DNA of 64,000 bases from Dyadobacter sediminis (GTDB lineage Bacteria > Bacteroidota > Bacteroidia > Cytophagales > Spirosomataceae): NCBI RefSeq assembly GCF_005860765.1, contig NZ_VCEI01000032.1:1-64000 (forward strand). The letters run 5' to 3'. This document shows, in pieces, positions 1-8,402 of this stretch. The translations under genes and the position numbers were made by a program. The notes under the pieces are model-generated. The model saw only the letters and a program-made list of their open reading frames with translations, searched no databases and had not been told where the DNA came from. The first letter of the stretch is position 1. The number at the start of each line of letters is the position of its first letter.

Positions 1-221
1 CCGATTGGGAGTGCAAAAGTGCAACTTTAACCTTTTATACGCAAGTGCAGAACCAAAATATTGCTGAACTTTTTTCAAGATATTTCCTAACCCGTTGATA
101 ATCACATTTATTTAACGGAAAAGTTTTCTGAAATTTTTTAAAACAATCTTTCCTCACCATTAACCCCATCAAAACGCCCCAAACCGCATTTATATAAAAT
201 CCTTTCTGAGTCCAAAAACAC
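1..221. other. non-coding, no gene seen
   Basis: AT-rich sequence downstream of nrdA. The only open frame is a short minus-strand one that mostly overlaps the nrdA 3' end and its terminator, so I do not call it. The word aacttttttcaag near 66-78 resembles words seen upstream of the gene at 3177. Confidence 0.5.
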
Positions 222-254
222 AAAAAGGACCCTTGCCGAAGCAAGGATCCTTTT
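222..254 (-). terminator. intrinsic terminator of nrdA
   Basis: An inverted repeat with arms 225-236 and 241-252, a cgaa tetraloop and one mismatch lies just beyond the nrdA stop on the minus strand. On that strand it is followed by a short T run. This is a classic intrinsic terminator shape. Confidence 0.8.
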
Positions 255-273
255 ATAGAATCTATTGATCTAT

Positions 274-2724
274 TTACGAACCGCATGCTTCGCAGCCTTC
301 CGGATCGTCCAGCGAGCATTGCATATCCGCCTTATTGTCTCTTGGCGCAACAGGCTTTGCATGCTCTTCCGCATACTGAACATAATTTAACTCTTTCTCC
401 GTTACAACAGCGGTTGCTGGCTCCAGCAAAACTTCTGCCTGCTTGCTTACAGTAAACTGAACCGGGTCGGAAGCCGCTCTGGTCCTCAAATAATACATGC
501 CGGTTTTAAGTCCTTTTTTCCACGCATAAAAGTGCATGGAAGTAAGTTTACCAAAATTCGCTTCTTCCATAAAGATATTCAGCGACTGGGACTGGCAAAT
601 GAATGCGCCACGATCCGCTGACATGTCCAGCAAACTCCGTTGCTTGATTTCCCATGCCGTTTTATAAAGATCCTTGATGTTCTGAGGAATATTCGGAATC
701 GGCTGCACCGAGCCGCTTGCACGGACAAGGTTATTTTTCATCTCTTCATTCCAGAGACCCAGTCTCACAAGATCTTTGAGCAAATACTTGTTGACAACCA
801 CGAATTCACCCGAAAGAACGCGTCTTACGTAGATATTGGATGTAAATGGCTCGAAACATTCATTGTTCCCCAGTATCTGGCTTGTTGAAGCTGTCGGCAT
901 CGGCGCAAGCAACAGGGAATTACGAACACCGTACTGAATTACTTCTTTTCTCAGCTTGCTCCAGTCCCAGCGATTGCTTCCAGGCGTGACACCCCACATA
1001 TCAAACTGGAAAATTCCCTTTGAAATAGGACTTCCCGCCCAAGTCTCGTAAGGACCGTGTTGCATGGCCAGTTCCATGGACGCTTCCATGGAGCCATAGT
1101 AAATCGTTTCAAACACATCTTTGTTCAGCTGGCGCGCCTCATCCGAGTCGAATGGCATGCGCATCATGCAAAATGCATCCGCAAGTCCCTGCACACCGAT
1201 TCCGATTGGCCGGTGTCTTTTGTTGCTTTTTTCTGCTTCCGGTACCGGATAATAATTCAGATCGATGATTTTGTTCAGGTTGCGTGTGATGACCTTTGTA
1301 ATTTCATACAATTTTTTATGGTCAAAACGCATGTATCCGTCCGCACCTTGTTCAACGAACTTTGGCAATGCAATAGAAGCAAGGTTACAAACCGCAACTT
1401 CGTCCGGCGCTGTATACTCGATAATTTCGGTACAAAGGTTGGATGATTTGATCGTTCCCAGATTTTGCTGGTTTGATTTGCTGTTTGCATGATCCTTGTA
1501 CAACATATAAGGAGTACCCGTTTCAATCTGCGATTCCATGATTGCAAACCACAAATCCTGCGCTTTTATCGTTTTACGTGCTTTGCCTTCCAGCTCGTAT
1601 CTTTCATATAGTTTTTCAAATTCTTCACTGTGCGTATCCGAAAGGCCGGGGCATTCGTGCGGACAGAATAATGACCACGTATCGTTTGCCTCCACACGCT
1701 TCATAAACAAATCCGGAATCCACAACGCATAGAAAAGATCGCGGGCACGCTGCTCTTCTTTTCCGTGATTCTTTTTAAGATCAAGAAAATCAAAAATGTC
1801 CGAATGCCAGGGTTCCATATAAATAGCAAAAGAACCTTTGCGCTTTCCACCGCCCTGATCCACATATCTTGCGGTATCGTTAAATACACGAAGCATCGGA
1901 ACAATACCGTTCGATTGTCCATTCGTACCTTTAATATAAGTACCCGTTGCACGCACGTCATGAATGCTGAGTCCGATTCCGCCGGCCGACTGTGAAATCA
2001 ACGCACAGTTTTTAAGCGTATCGTAAATTCCGTTGATGCTGTCTTCTTTCATCGTCAGCAAAAAGCACGAAGACATTTGCGGCTTCGGAGTTCCTGCATT
2101 GAATAAAGTTGGCGTTGCGTGTGTAAACCATTTTTCCGAAAGCAAATGATACGTTTCAATCGCAGCCTGAATATCGTCCTGATGAATTCCGACAGCAACC
2201 CGCATGAGCATGTGCTGGGGTCTTTCTACGATTTTACCGTCTACTTTCAGTAAATAAGATTTTTCAAGTGTTTTATAACCAAAATAATCATAGGCATAAT
2301 CACGGTCATAAATAATAGTAGAATCAAGCAGAGAAGCATGCTGACGGATTACATCATATACTTCCTTTGAAATCAGTGACGCATTTTCCCCCGTTTTGGA
2401 ATCTACATACGTGTAAAGCCGCTTCATCGTAGCTGAAAACGACTTCAATGTATTTTTATGGAGATTCGATATTGCAACACGGGCAGCAAGAATGGCGTAA
2501 TCCGGATGTTTCGTGGTCATGGAAGCCGCAGTTTCCGCAGCCAGATTATCCAGTTCGGCAGTCGTAACGCCGTCGTAAATGCCCGACACAACTTTCTTCG
2601 CCACTTCAATCGGCTGAATATAGTTGATATCAAGCCCGTAGCTCAGTTTCTCTATGCGTGCCGTCACCTTATCGAATTTTACAGATTCGCGGCGGCCGTC
2701 ACGCTTTATTACATACATTGACAT
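274..2724 (-). CDS. nrdA: ribonucleoside-diphosphate reductase, class I alpha subunit
   Basis: This is the catalytic large subunit of class I ribonucleotide reductase, which reduces ribonucleoside diphosphates to deoxyribonucleotides with the NrdB radical subunit. At 816 aa it has the usual length. Residues about 3-90 form an ATP-cone (YVIKRDGRRE at the start), the allosteric activity site. The active-site segment NLCTEI, the CNLASIALP segment and PTASTSQILGNNECFEP are present. The tail ends in CEACGS (Cys811 and Cys814), the redox-shuttle pair, in the style of eukaryote-like class Ia enzymes. The gene stands alone with its own terminator. Its partner nrdB is 25 kb away on the other strand, so the two are not an operon here. 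A second Met two codons in (2718) is an alternative start. Confidence 0.97.
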   Translation of the reverse strand: MSMYVIKRDGRRESVKFDKVTARIEKLSYGLDINYIQPIEVAKKVVSGIYDGVTTAELDNLAAETAASMTTKHPDYAILAARVAISNLHKNTLKSFSATMKRLYTYVDSKTGENASLISKEVYDVIRQHASLLDSTIIYDRDYAYDYFGYKTLEKSYLLKVDGKIVERPQHMLMRVAVGIHQDDIQAAIETYHLLSEKWFTHATPTLFNAGTPKPQMSSCFLLTMKEDSINGIYDTLKNCALISQSAGGIGLSIHDVRATGTYIKGTNGQSNGIVPMLRVFNDTARYVDQGGGKRKGSFAIYMEPWHSDIFDFLDLKKNHGKEEQRARDLFYALWIPDLFMKRVEANDTWSLFCPHECPGLSDTHSEEFEKLYERYELEGKARKTIKAQDLWFAIMESQIETGTPYMLYKDHANSKSNQQNLGTIKSSNLCTEIIEYTAPDEVAVCNLASIALPKFVEQGADGYMRFDHKKLYEITKVITRNLNKIIDLNYYPVPEAEKSNKRHRPIGIGVQGLADAFCMMRMPFDSDEARQLNKDVFETIYYGSMEASMELAMQHGPYETWAGSPISKGIFQFDMWGVTPGSNRWDWSKLRKEVIQYGVRNSLLLAPMPTASTSQILGNNECFEPFTSNIYVRRVLSGEFVVVNKYLLKDLVRLGLWNEEMKNNLVRASGSVQPIPNIPQNIKDLYKTAWEIKQRSLLDMSADRGAFICQSQSLNIFMEEANFGKLTSMHFYAWKKGLKTGMYYLRTRAASDPVQFTVSKQAEVLLEPATAVVTEKELNYVQYAEEHAKPVAPRDNKADMQCSLDDPEGCEACGS

Positions 2725-3176
2725 ATAAGTAGATTGTTTAAAGGAAGTAAGTGATGTATACTATTGAAATTTCAAGTTCGTGAAGCCTTAAAATCTCTTG
2801 AAATAACATTAAATTAACATGAATCGCAACCTTCATTCCGGAGGCAAATTTTGTGTTATAGGGATAATGCAAATTAACTTTCAAGTAAGATTCTTATAGC
2901 TAGCCGATTACGAATACAGTATCTCTAAATTGATCACAAAAAATAATTTTAACTTTTTTCAGCATTAAAATTTGTAAACTTTTTTCAGTAACAACCTAAT
3001 TTTTCTGATTAAAATTTTAACATTATTATCTATTGTTCAACTAGTTAGAATGAAAAAAAATGTTGCTGAAAAATTTTTTTTGTAAACTTTATTTTTCAGA
3101 GAAGATTTTTAGTTGCAAAACCTGCTATTTCAACTGCCGGTATTATTATAAAAAAACGTGTCAATATTTCAATGTT
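2725..3176. other. divergent intergenic region between nrdA and the TIM-barrel gene
   Basis: About 450 nt of very AT-rich sequence with no credible gene. It must hold the promoters of the two divergent genes. The 12-mer aacttttttcag occurs twice in direct orientation, at 2951-2962 and 2977-2988 (26 nt apart), and a degenerate inverted copy (ctgaaaaattt) lies near 3065. I see no clear NrdR box pair in front of nrdA. Confidence 0.5.
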
Positions 3177-4088
3177 ATGGATAAAAAAACTGCTGTTTCT
3201 TCAAGAAGGGATTTTGTAAAAAAGAGTGCCGGCATGGTTGCCGGTCTGGCTGCCGGCCCAACATTCGCTCAGGTTCTGACAACACAAAAACCGGACCCGC
3301 TTTATTCCTTGCAACTGGGCGTTTTTGCCGCTTACGACAAAGCTGATTTCCTTCGGGAATCCGGATGCAGTTATATAGAGGAATCGGTCGCCGGTTTTCT
3401 GATTCCTGCCGACGGAGACGTGCAGTATGCGAAAAATCTGGAACTGCTGCGATCCGAAAACTTCCCGATCAAATCGTATGTAATCCTGCTGCCCGGAAGC
3501 CTGAAAACACTTGGTCCCGACGCCAATCACGAAGCCATTCTGCAGCGCACGGAACTTGTACTGAAACGCGCAAAGGAATGCGGCTCACAATATGTTGTAT
3601 TCGGAAGCGGCGGTTCCCGCGTAATTCCCGAAGGATACGACCGCAACAAGGCAAAGGCGCAGCATATTGAACTCACCCGGAAAATGGCGCCGCTTGCTGA
3701 AAAGTACGGCGTTACGGTTGCCATTGAACCTTTGAACCGCGGCGAAACCAATTTCATCAATAGCCTGGCCGAAGGCGTTGAAATCGTGGAAGCCGTAAAA
3801 AGCCCGAAAGTGAAACTGTTATGCGATATTTATCACATGCTCAAAGAAGACGAATCGCCGGATGAAATCGTGAAATACGGCAAGCATATTGTTCATTGTC
3901 ACATTGCGGAAAAAGAAAACCGCACGCCACCGGGCGTAAAAGGGGATGATTTCCGGCCTTATCTCGGCGCATTGAAAAAAATAAATTACAAAGGCGGATT
4001 GTCCATAGAATGCTTTGTTTATACCGATTTTGAAAAAGAAGCAAGAAAAGGCATAGAAGTGCTTAAACAGCAGCTTAGTGAAGTGTAA
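3177..4088 (+). CDS. Tat-exported sugar phosphate isomerase/epimerase-like TIM-barrel protein
   Basis: This 303-aa protein belongs to the AP-endonuclease-2-like TIM-barrel superfamily, which holds hydroxypyruvate isomerases, inosose dehydratases and sugar epimerases. I chose the ATG at 3177 because it gives a clean twin-arginine signal: SRRDFVKK, then the hydrophobic segment SAGMVAGLAAGPTFAQ. The frame upstream is open but codes for an unlikely Lys/Cys/Tyr-rich stretch. In the barrel, likely metal-binding acidic and His residues sit in VAIEPLNRGE, LLCDIYHM and IVHCHIAEKE, and the C-terminal strand reads GGLSIECF. These match the family's Glu/Asp/His/Glu metal site. Substrate is unknown. Such proteins are common and multi-copy in Cytophagales and are often periplasmic. 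Stand-alone gene, followed by rpmE2 with its own promoter. Confidence 0.85.
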   Translation: MDKKTAVSSRRDFVKKSAGMVAGLAAGPTFAQVLTTQKPDPLYSLQLGVFAAYDKADFLRESGCSYIEESVAGFLIPADGDVQYAKNLELLRSENFPIKSYVILLPGSLKTLGPDANHEAILQRTELVLKRAKECGSQYVVFGSGGSRVIPEGYDRNKAKAQHIELTRKMAPLAEKYGVTVAIEPLNRGETNFINSLAEGVEIVEAVKSPKVKLLCDIYHMLKEDESPDEIVKYGKHIVHCHIAEKENRTPPGVKGDDFRPYLGALKKINYKGGLSIECFVYTDFEKEARKGIEVLKQQLSEV

Positions 4089-4132
4089 ACCGCCGTATCC
4101 TGTTAACATCAAAAAAGATAGCCTTCTTTTAC

Positions 4133-4163
4133 TTGGTTTACACAATTAGAATTTTTACTTTTG
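4133..4163 (+). promoter_or_regulatory. candidate Bacteroidota-type promoter of rpmE2
   Basis: A -33 TTG (4133-4135), a 20-nt spacer and a -7 box TACTTTTG (4156-4163) match the Bacteroidota consensus TTTG/TAnnTTTG. Transcription would start near 4170, giving a leader of about 40 nt before the L31 ATG. Confidence 0.55.
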
Positions 4164-4209
4164 CAATCCTTTTTGAAAATTGTATCGAAACACATAATAC
4201 CATATACCA

Positions 4210-4464
4210 ATGAAAAAAGATATTCATCCCAATTATAGAGAAGTAGTTTTCTGGGATTTATCAAGCGACTATAAGTTCATAACGCGCTCTACAATAGAAA
4301 CCAATGAAACTGTTACTATGGAGGATGGCAAATCATATCCGGTGTACAAAGTTGAGGTTTCTTCTCAGTCACATCCATTTTATACAGGTAAAAACGTACT
4401 TGTGGATACAGCCGGACGTGTTGATAAATTCAGAAAACGTTACGGACAACAAAAAGAAGCGTAA
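4210..4464 (+). CDS. rpmE2: 50S ribosomal protein L31 type B
   Basis: This 84-aa protein is large-subunit ribosomal protein L31 of the type B (zinc-free) form. It begins MKKDIHPNYREVVFWD and carries SHPFYTGK and DKFRKRYG, all typical of the family. There are no cysteines, so it is the C-minus form that does not bind zinc. In other bacteria this form replaces the zinc form under zinc limitation, but many Bacteroidota carry only type B, so zinc control should not be assumed. It has a good upstream promoter and a strong terminator downstream, consistent with a single-gene transcript. Confidence 0.97.
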   Translation: MKKDIHPNYREVVFWDLSSDYKFITRSTIETNETVTMEDGKSYPVYKVEVSSQSHPFYTGKNVLVDTAGRVDKFRKRYGQQKEA

Positions 4465-4531
4465 ATCTTCTTTTCAGCCTGAAGTTATTTTAATTAAGAA
4501 CTCCTTGGCTGATCCGTTTGAAAATAATTAC

Positions 4532-4578
4532 AAGAAGCAGTCTCCTGATAAAAGTCACAGGAGACTGCTTCTTTTTTT
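4532..4578 (+). terminator. intrinsic terminator of rpmE2
   Basis: A perfect 16-bp stem (4532-4547 with 4558-4573) around a 10-nt loop is followed by a T run. It lies between rpmE2 and the next plus-strand gene, so it isolates the L31 transcript. Confidence 0.92.
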
Positions 4579-4628
4579 GTCCTGTCCGAAAAATGGGCGA
4601 ACTTTGGCTGCACATACTTGTATAAAAC

Positions 4629-5822
4629 ATGCTCCATACCATTCTGTTTGACGATCCCGTAATTCGTACGCAGCTTTTACCATTTACATACACACGTCCG
4701 GTTGCAGCAATCCGCTGCGGAATTGAAAGAATTTTCGAAAAGTGGAATGATTGGCTGCAAACGGCTGCTTCTTTCCAGACGGCACCGTATCTAAACGCAA
4801 AATTTCCAATGAATGCTTCCGATGACAATCTTTTTATTAACGGCGGTTTATGCCCGGATGAAAAGCTGGTCGCAGCAATTCAGGATCTTGCATTGCATAC
4901 AGTTCTGCTTTCGGAAAAGGGTGAAATACTTGCAGCAAGAAGTTCCGCCGACTGGCAGCCTTCCAATGAATACGGACAAATGAATACGGTGACTTATACC
5001 GAACCATTTACACTCATTAGAAATGTATGGGATATATTTGCACTTAATGGCGCACAGATAAAAGCTGATTTTGAAAGAATTACAGCAGGAAAACAGTCTG
5101 AACCGGTTACTGATCCTTTTACGCATTGTTATAATCCGGACCAGATTTTCATTGAAAGCGGAGCCGTGATCAAAGCAGCCGTGATCAATGCGGAAAACGG
5201 CCCCGTTTACATCGGACGCAATGCGTTGATTCAGGAAGGATCGCTTATTCAGGGTCCGTTTGCGATTGGCGAAAGTTCTGTGCTTGCGCAAGGTGCCAAA
5301 ATACGGCCGAATACAAGCATCGGGCCATTCTGCAAGGTTGGTGGCGAAGTAAGTAATTGTGTCATTTTTGGTTACAGCAATAAAGGCCACGACGGCTATT
5401 TGGGAAATTCAGTTTTGGGCGAATGGTGTAATCTGGGTGCAAATACAAATAATTCAAACCTGAAAAATGACCATAGCAATGTAAAACTGCATAGTTATGC
5501 TTCCGGCTCGCTTGCTGACACCGGCCTGACTTTCTGCGGTTTGATGATGGGCGATTATTCCAAAGCCGGAATTTCCACGATGTTCAACACCGGAACGGTT
5601 GTCGGCGTAAGCGTGAATGTTTTCGGTTCCGGGTTTCAGGCCAAGCATACGCCTTCCTTTTCGTGGGGCGGCCATGTGGAAGGAACTTCGGAATACCGGT
5701 TTGAAAAAGCGCTTGCCGTTGCAAAAGATACCGCAATCCGGCGGGGAATTGATTTGAAGAAAGAAGATGAAGATATTTTGCAGTCCGTTTTTGAACAAAC
5801 CCGAAATCAACGGATATTCTGA
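4629..5822 (+). CDS. GlmU-like putative sugar nucleotidyltransferase
   Basis: This 397-aa protein matches the Bacteroidota-specific GlmU-like family (NTP_transf_4 N-terminus plus left-handed beta-helix). The first 150 residues are the degenerate nucleotidyltransferase-like part, starting LFDDPVIRTQLLPFTYTRP. Residues about 170-360 contain hexapeptide-type repeats (for example GPVYIGRNALI, GPFAIGESSVL, GPFCKVGGEVS) that form a left-handed beta-helix as in acyl- or nucleotidyl-transferases. A GlmU-type role in making a UDP- or dTDP-sugar is family-based inference, since the substrate cannot be read from sequence. It starts a plus-strand series with holB 43 nt downstream. Confidence 0.85.
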   Translation: MLHTILFDDPVIRTQLLPFTYTRPVAAIRCGIERIFEKWNDWLQTAASFQTAPYLNAKFPMNASDDNLFINGGLCPDEKLVAAIQDLALHTVLLSEKGEILAARSSADWQPSNEYGQMNTVTYTEPFTLIRNVWDIFALNGAQIKADFERITAGKQSEPVTDPFTHCYNPDQIFIESGAVIKAAVINAENGPVYIGRNALIQEGSLIQGPFAIGESSVLAQGAKIRPNTSIGPFCKVGGEVSNCVIFGYSNKGHDGYLGNSVLGEWCNLGANTNNSNLKNDHSNVKLHSYASGSLADTGLTFCGLMMGDYSKAGISTMFNTGTVVGVSVNVFGSGFQAKHTPSFSWGGHVEGTSEYRFEKALAVAKDTAIRRGIDLKKEDEDILQSVFEQTRNQRIF

Positions 5823-5865
5823 CTGGCTGCTGCGTTGATCTATAAAAGACTAATCTAACCAAATC

Positions 5866-6981
5866 GTGCTTTTTAAAGATATTCCGGGACTTGAACATAT
5901 AAAATCCACGTTGAGGCGCTCGGTAAATACCAGTCATCTTGCTCACGCCCAACTTTTTGATTCTGCTCCCGGCGGAGCCGGCCTGGCTTTGGCCCTTGCA
6001 TTTGCCACTTACATAAACTGTGAAAACCGGAATGAGGCGGATGCATGCGGCGTTTGTGCTTCATGCTCCAAAATGGGCAAACTGATCCATCCCGATTTCC
6101 ATTTTATCTTTCCGGTTGCCGCTTCCAAAAAAGCGGACGGCAAAAACAGTGAGGCTTTTTTAAATTTATGGCGTTCATTCCTGATAGAAAATCCATACCG
6201 CATACTTCCCGAATGGCTGGATTTTATTGGTTCGGAAAACAAGCAAGGCAATATTTCAGTAGAAGAAGCACGCGGTATTCTCGGAAAACTCTCGGTTAAG
6301 GCGTACGAAGGCGAATACAAGATTCTGCTGATCTGGAAACCGGATATCATGAATGCGTCGTCAGCCAATGCCATTTTGAAAATCCTGGAAGAGCCGCCTG
6401 CAAAAACTTTGTTTCTGCTCGTCAGCGATCAGTCGGACAAACTGCTGACTACCATTATTTCACGTACGCAGCGCATCGCAGTTCCGGCATTTTCCGACGA
6501 TGAAGTCCGTACTTTCCTGAAATGGCAACATGTAAATGAAACAACAGCAACCCAGATCGCATACTTGTGCGACGGAAATCTTTCCGAAGCCTTGAAACTT
6601 GTTCAGGAAACCGAAGATGATCGTTCCGGCTGGTTTGCCACATGGATGCGCTCGTGTTACAAATACGACATTTCACATCTTGTCAAACTTGCGGATAATT
6701 TTGACGTCATGAACAAGGAAAGGCAGAAAGGATTGCTGGAATACGGGCTGCGGCTTTTCAGGGATATGCTCGTCTGGCGCGCGGGTGCGGGCGAATTATT
6801 GCGTGTTCCGCAGGAAGAACTTACTTTCGTTCAGAATTTTTCCAAAACGGTCAGCTTTGAAGCACTTGAAAGAATGATTGAAGAAGTAAATCTTTCCTAT
6901 TATCATGTTGAGCGAAATGTAAGGGCCAAAATGGTTTTTCTTGACTTGTCGCTTATCGTTGCTCAATTCTTTCAACGCTGA
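5866..6981 (+). CDS. holB: DNA polymerase III delta' subunit-like clamp-loader protein
   Basis: This 371-aa AAA+ family protein corresponds to the delta' subunit of the DNA polymerase III clamp loader. It starts with GTG at 5866, giving the family-typical LFKDIPGLEHIKSTL start. A zinc-binding cysteine set lies at Cys52, Cys61, Cys64 and Cys67. The Walker A position (SAPGGAGLAL) has no GK[ST], as expected for delta', which does not hydrolyse ATP. EARGILGKLS, NASSANAILKILEEPP and ISRTQRI (the SRC-like sensor region) are conserved. The stop codon overlaps the next start by one base (TGATG), so translation of the downstream protease gene is probably coupled, although the functions are unrelated. 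Confidence 0.93.
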   Translation: MLFKDIPGLEHIKSTLRRSVNTSHLAHAQLFDSAPGGAGLALALAFATYINCENRNEADACGVCASCSKMGKLIHPDFHFIFPVAASKKADGKNSEAFLNLWRSFLIENPYRILPEWLDFIGSENKQGNISVEEARGILGKLSVKAYEGEYKILLIWKPDIMNASSANAILKILEEPPAKTLFLLVSDQSDKLLTTIISRTQRIAVPAFSDDEVRTFLKWQHVNETTATQIAYLCDGNLSEALKLVQETEDDRSGWFATWMRSCYKYDISHLVKLADNFDVMNKERQKGLLEYGLRLFRDMLVWRAGAGELLRVPQEELTFVQNFSKTVSFEALERMIEEVNLSYYHVERNVRAKMVFLDLSLIVAQFFQR

Positions 6982-7418
6982 TGAAAAATCCTCTTGAAAC
7001 AATCGGAGCTACGGACGTTGTGGACTTTCCTGACCTTGGCTGGAATGAAGTGCCTGTGCGTATCGATTCCGGTGCGGCCACTTCTGCCATTCATTGTTCG
7101 AGAGTGAAACTGGTCAAAGAAGGAGAAACTGTAAAGCTGCATTTTTATCTGGATACCCGGAAAGGAGCGCCGCAGCAATTGTTTTCTGTTACCGATTTTA
7201 AGGAAACAGTCATCCGCAATTCTTTCGGAAAAGAGGAAAAACGGTATGTGATCAAAACCGGCATTCGAATTTTCGGAAAAAAGATACGGGCTGAATTTTC
7301 ACTCGCCAATCGCCGCAAAATGAGGTATCCGGTACTTCTCGGAAGAAAATTCCTGAAAAACCGTTTTATCATCGATGTCTCGCAGCAAGATCTTTCGGCT
7401 AAAAAGCATTCTAAATAA
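6981..7418 (+). CDS. retropepsin-like aspartic protease (ATP-dependent zinc protease family, RimB-like)
   Basis: This 145-aa protein belongs to the family often named ATP-dependent zinc protease (PF05618), which has a retropepsin fold. The catalytic motif VRIDSGAATSAIH holds Asp29 in the DSGA form of pepsin-like enzymes, and YPVLLGRKFL near the C-terminus matches the second conserved segment. Its start overlaps the holB stop by one base. It lies 63 nt upstream of rimK. In Pseudomonas a protein of this type (RimB) is encoded with RimK and takes part in S6 modification, and the pairing here suggests the same partnership. The protease activity on a ribosomal or RimK substrate is inference. Confidence 0.88.
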   Translation: MKNPLETIGATDVVDFPDLGWNEVPVRIDSGAATSAIHCSRVKLVKEGETVKLHFYLDTRKGAPQQLFSVTDFKETVIRNSFGKEEKRYVIKTGIRIFGKKIRAEFSLANRRKMRYPVLLGRKFLKNRFIIDVSQQDLSAKKHSK

Positions 7419-7481
7419 ATTTATTAAAATGGCAGATTTACTGCTTTTGCCTTCCACGCATTTCCATTATTCAGAGCTTAT

Positions 7482-8384
7482 ATGAAAATCGCCGTATTAT
7501 CCACTAATCCAGACCTTTATTCCACAAGGCGTTTGGTGGAGGCAATTAAACAAAGAGGCCATCAGGCAGTCGTTATTGACCATATAAAATGTTTTGTAAT
7601 GATTGAAGGCGGAAAACCCAGCGTTGTATACAAAGGAAAACCGATCACCGGAATCGATGCGGTTATTCCCAGGATCGGAACTTCCGTAACTGCTTTCGGC
7701 TGCGCTGTTGTGCGTCAGATGGAACTGATGAAAATATTTACAACCGTAAAATCGCAGGCGATTCTGCGTTCGAGGGACAAATTGCGGAGCATGCAGGTGC
7801 TGGCGAAATCCGGCGTTGATATTCCTAAAACGGTATTTGCCAAGAACCCTTCGCAAGTAAATGAACTGATCCATATGGTGGGCGGCCCGCCGGTCATTAT
7901 CAAACTGCTGGAAGGAACGCAGGGCGTAGGCGTTGTTCTGGCAGAAACCATTAAAGCTGCGAAATCCACAATCGAAGCATTTTACGGATTAAGAGCAAAT
8001 TTCCTGATACAGGAATACATTGCAGAATCAAAAAGCGCGGACATACGGGCATTTGTAATTGGAAATAAAGTCGTTGCAGCCATGAAACGCCAAGGCGCAG
8101 AAGGCGATTTCCGCTCCAATCTGCATCGCGGCGGAGAAGGTTACATGATCGAGCTGACGCCGGAAGAAGAACATACGGCGATTTCTGCGGCCAAAGCATT
8201 GGGAATAAAAATAGCAGGCGTGGATATGCTTCAGTCCGACCGGGGCCCGTTGGTCATGGAAGTGAATTCTTCACCGGGTTTAAGAGGAATTGAAGAGGTC
8301 AGCGGGATTGATATTGCAGCACTTATTGTTGCTTATATTGAAGATAAAATTGTTACAGACGAGAATGATACCGTAGGTGTCTGA
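7482..8384 (+). CDS. rimK: ATP-grasp ribosomal protein S6--L-glutamate ligase
   Basis: This 300-aa ATP-grasp ligase matches RimK, which adds glutamate residues to the C-terminus of ribosomal protein S6. The N-terminal pre-ATP-grasp domain carries DAVIPRIGTSVTAFG, the ATP-grasp core VIIKLLEGTQGVGVVLAE, and the magnesium/ATP site VMEVNSSPGLRGIE, all close to the E. coli enzyme. It follows the RimB-like protease gene and precedes hemC by 18 nt. Activity towards targets other than S6 (for example poly-glutamate formation) is possible for this family. Confidence 0.94.
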   Translation: MKIAVLSTNPDLYSTRRLVEAIKQRGHQAVVIDHIKCFVMIEGGKPSVVYKGKPITGIDAVIPRIGTSVTAFGCAVVRQMELMKIFTTVKSQAILRSRDKLRSMQVLAKSGVDIPKTVFAKNPSQVNELIHMVGGPPVIIKLLEGTQGVGVVLAETIKAAKSTIEAFYGLRANFLIQEYIAESKSADIRAFVIGNKVVAAMKRQGAEGDFRSNLHRGGEGYMIELTPEEEHTAISAAKALGIKIAGVDMLQSDRGPLVMEVNSSPGLRGIEEVSGIDIAALIVAYIEDKIVTDENDTVGV

Positions 8385-8402
8385 CGTAAAAAGTTTTGAA
8401 TC

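Noticed and set aside
35..319. Minus-strand 94-aa open frame at the window start
   Set aside because: It overlaps the nrdA 3' end and its terminator, has no recognisable family features and a basic random composition.
2725..3059. Paired NrdR boxes upstream of nrdA
   Set aside because: I found no two 16-nt NrdR-type palindromes 15-16 nt apart.
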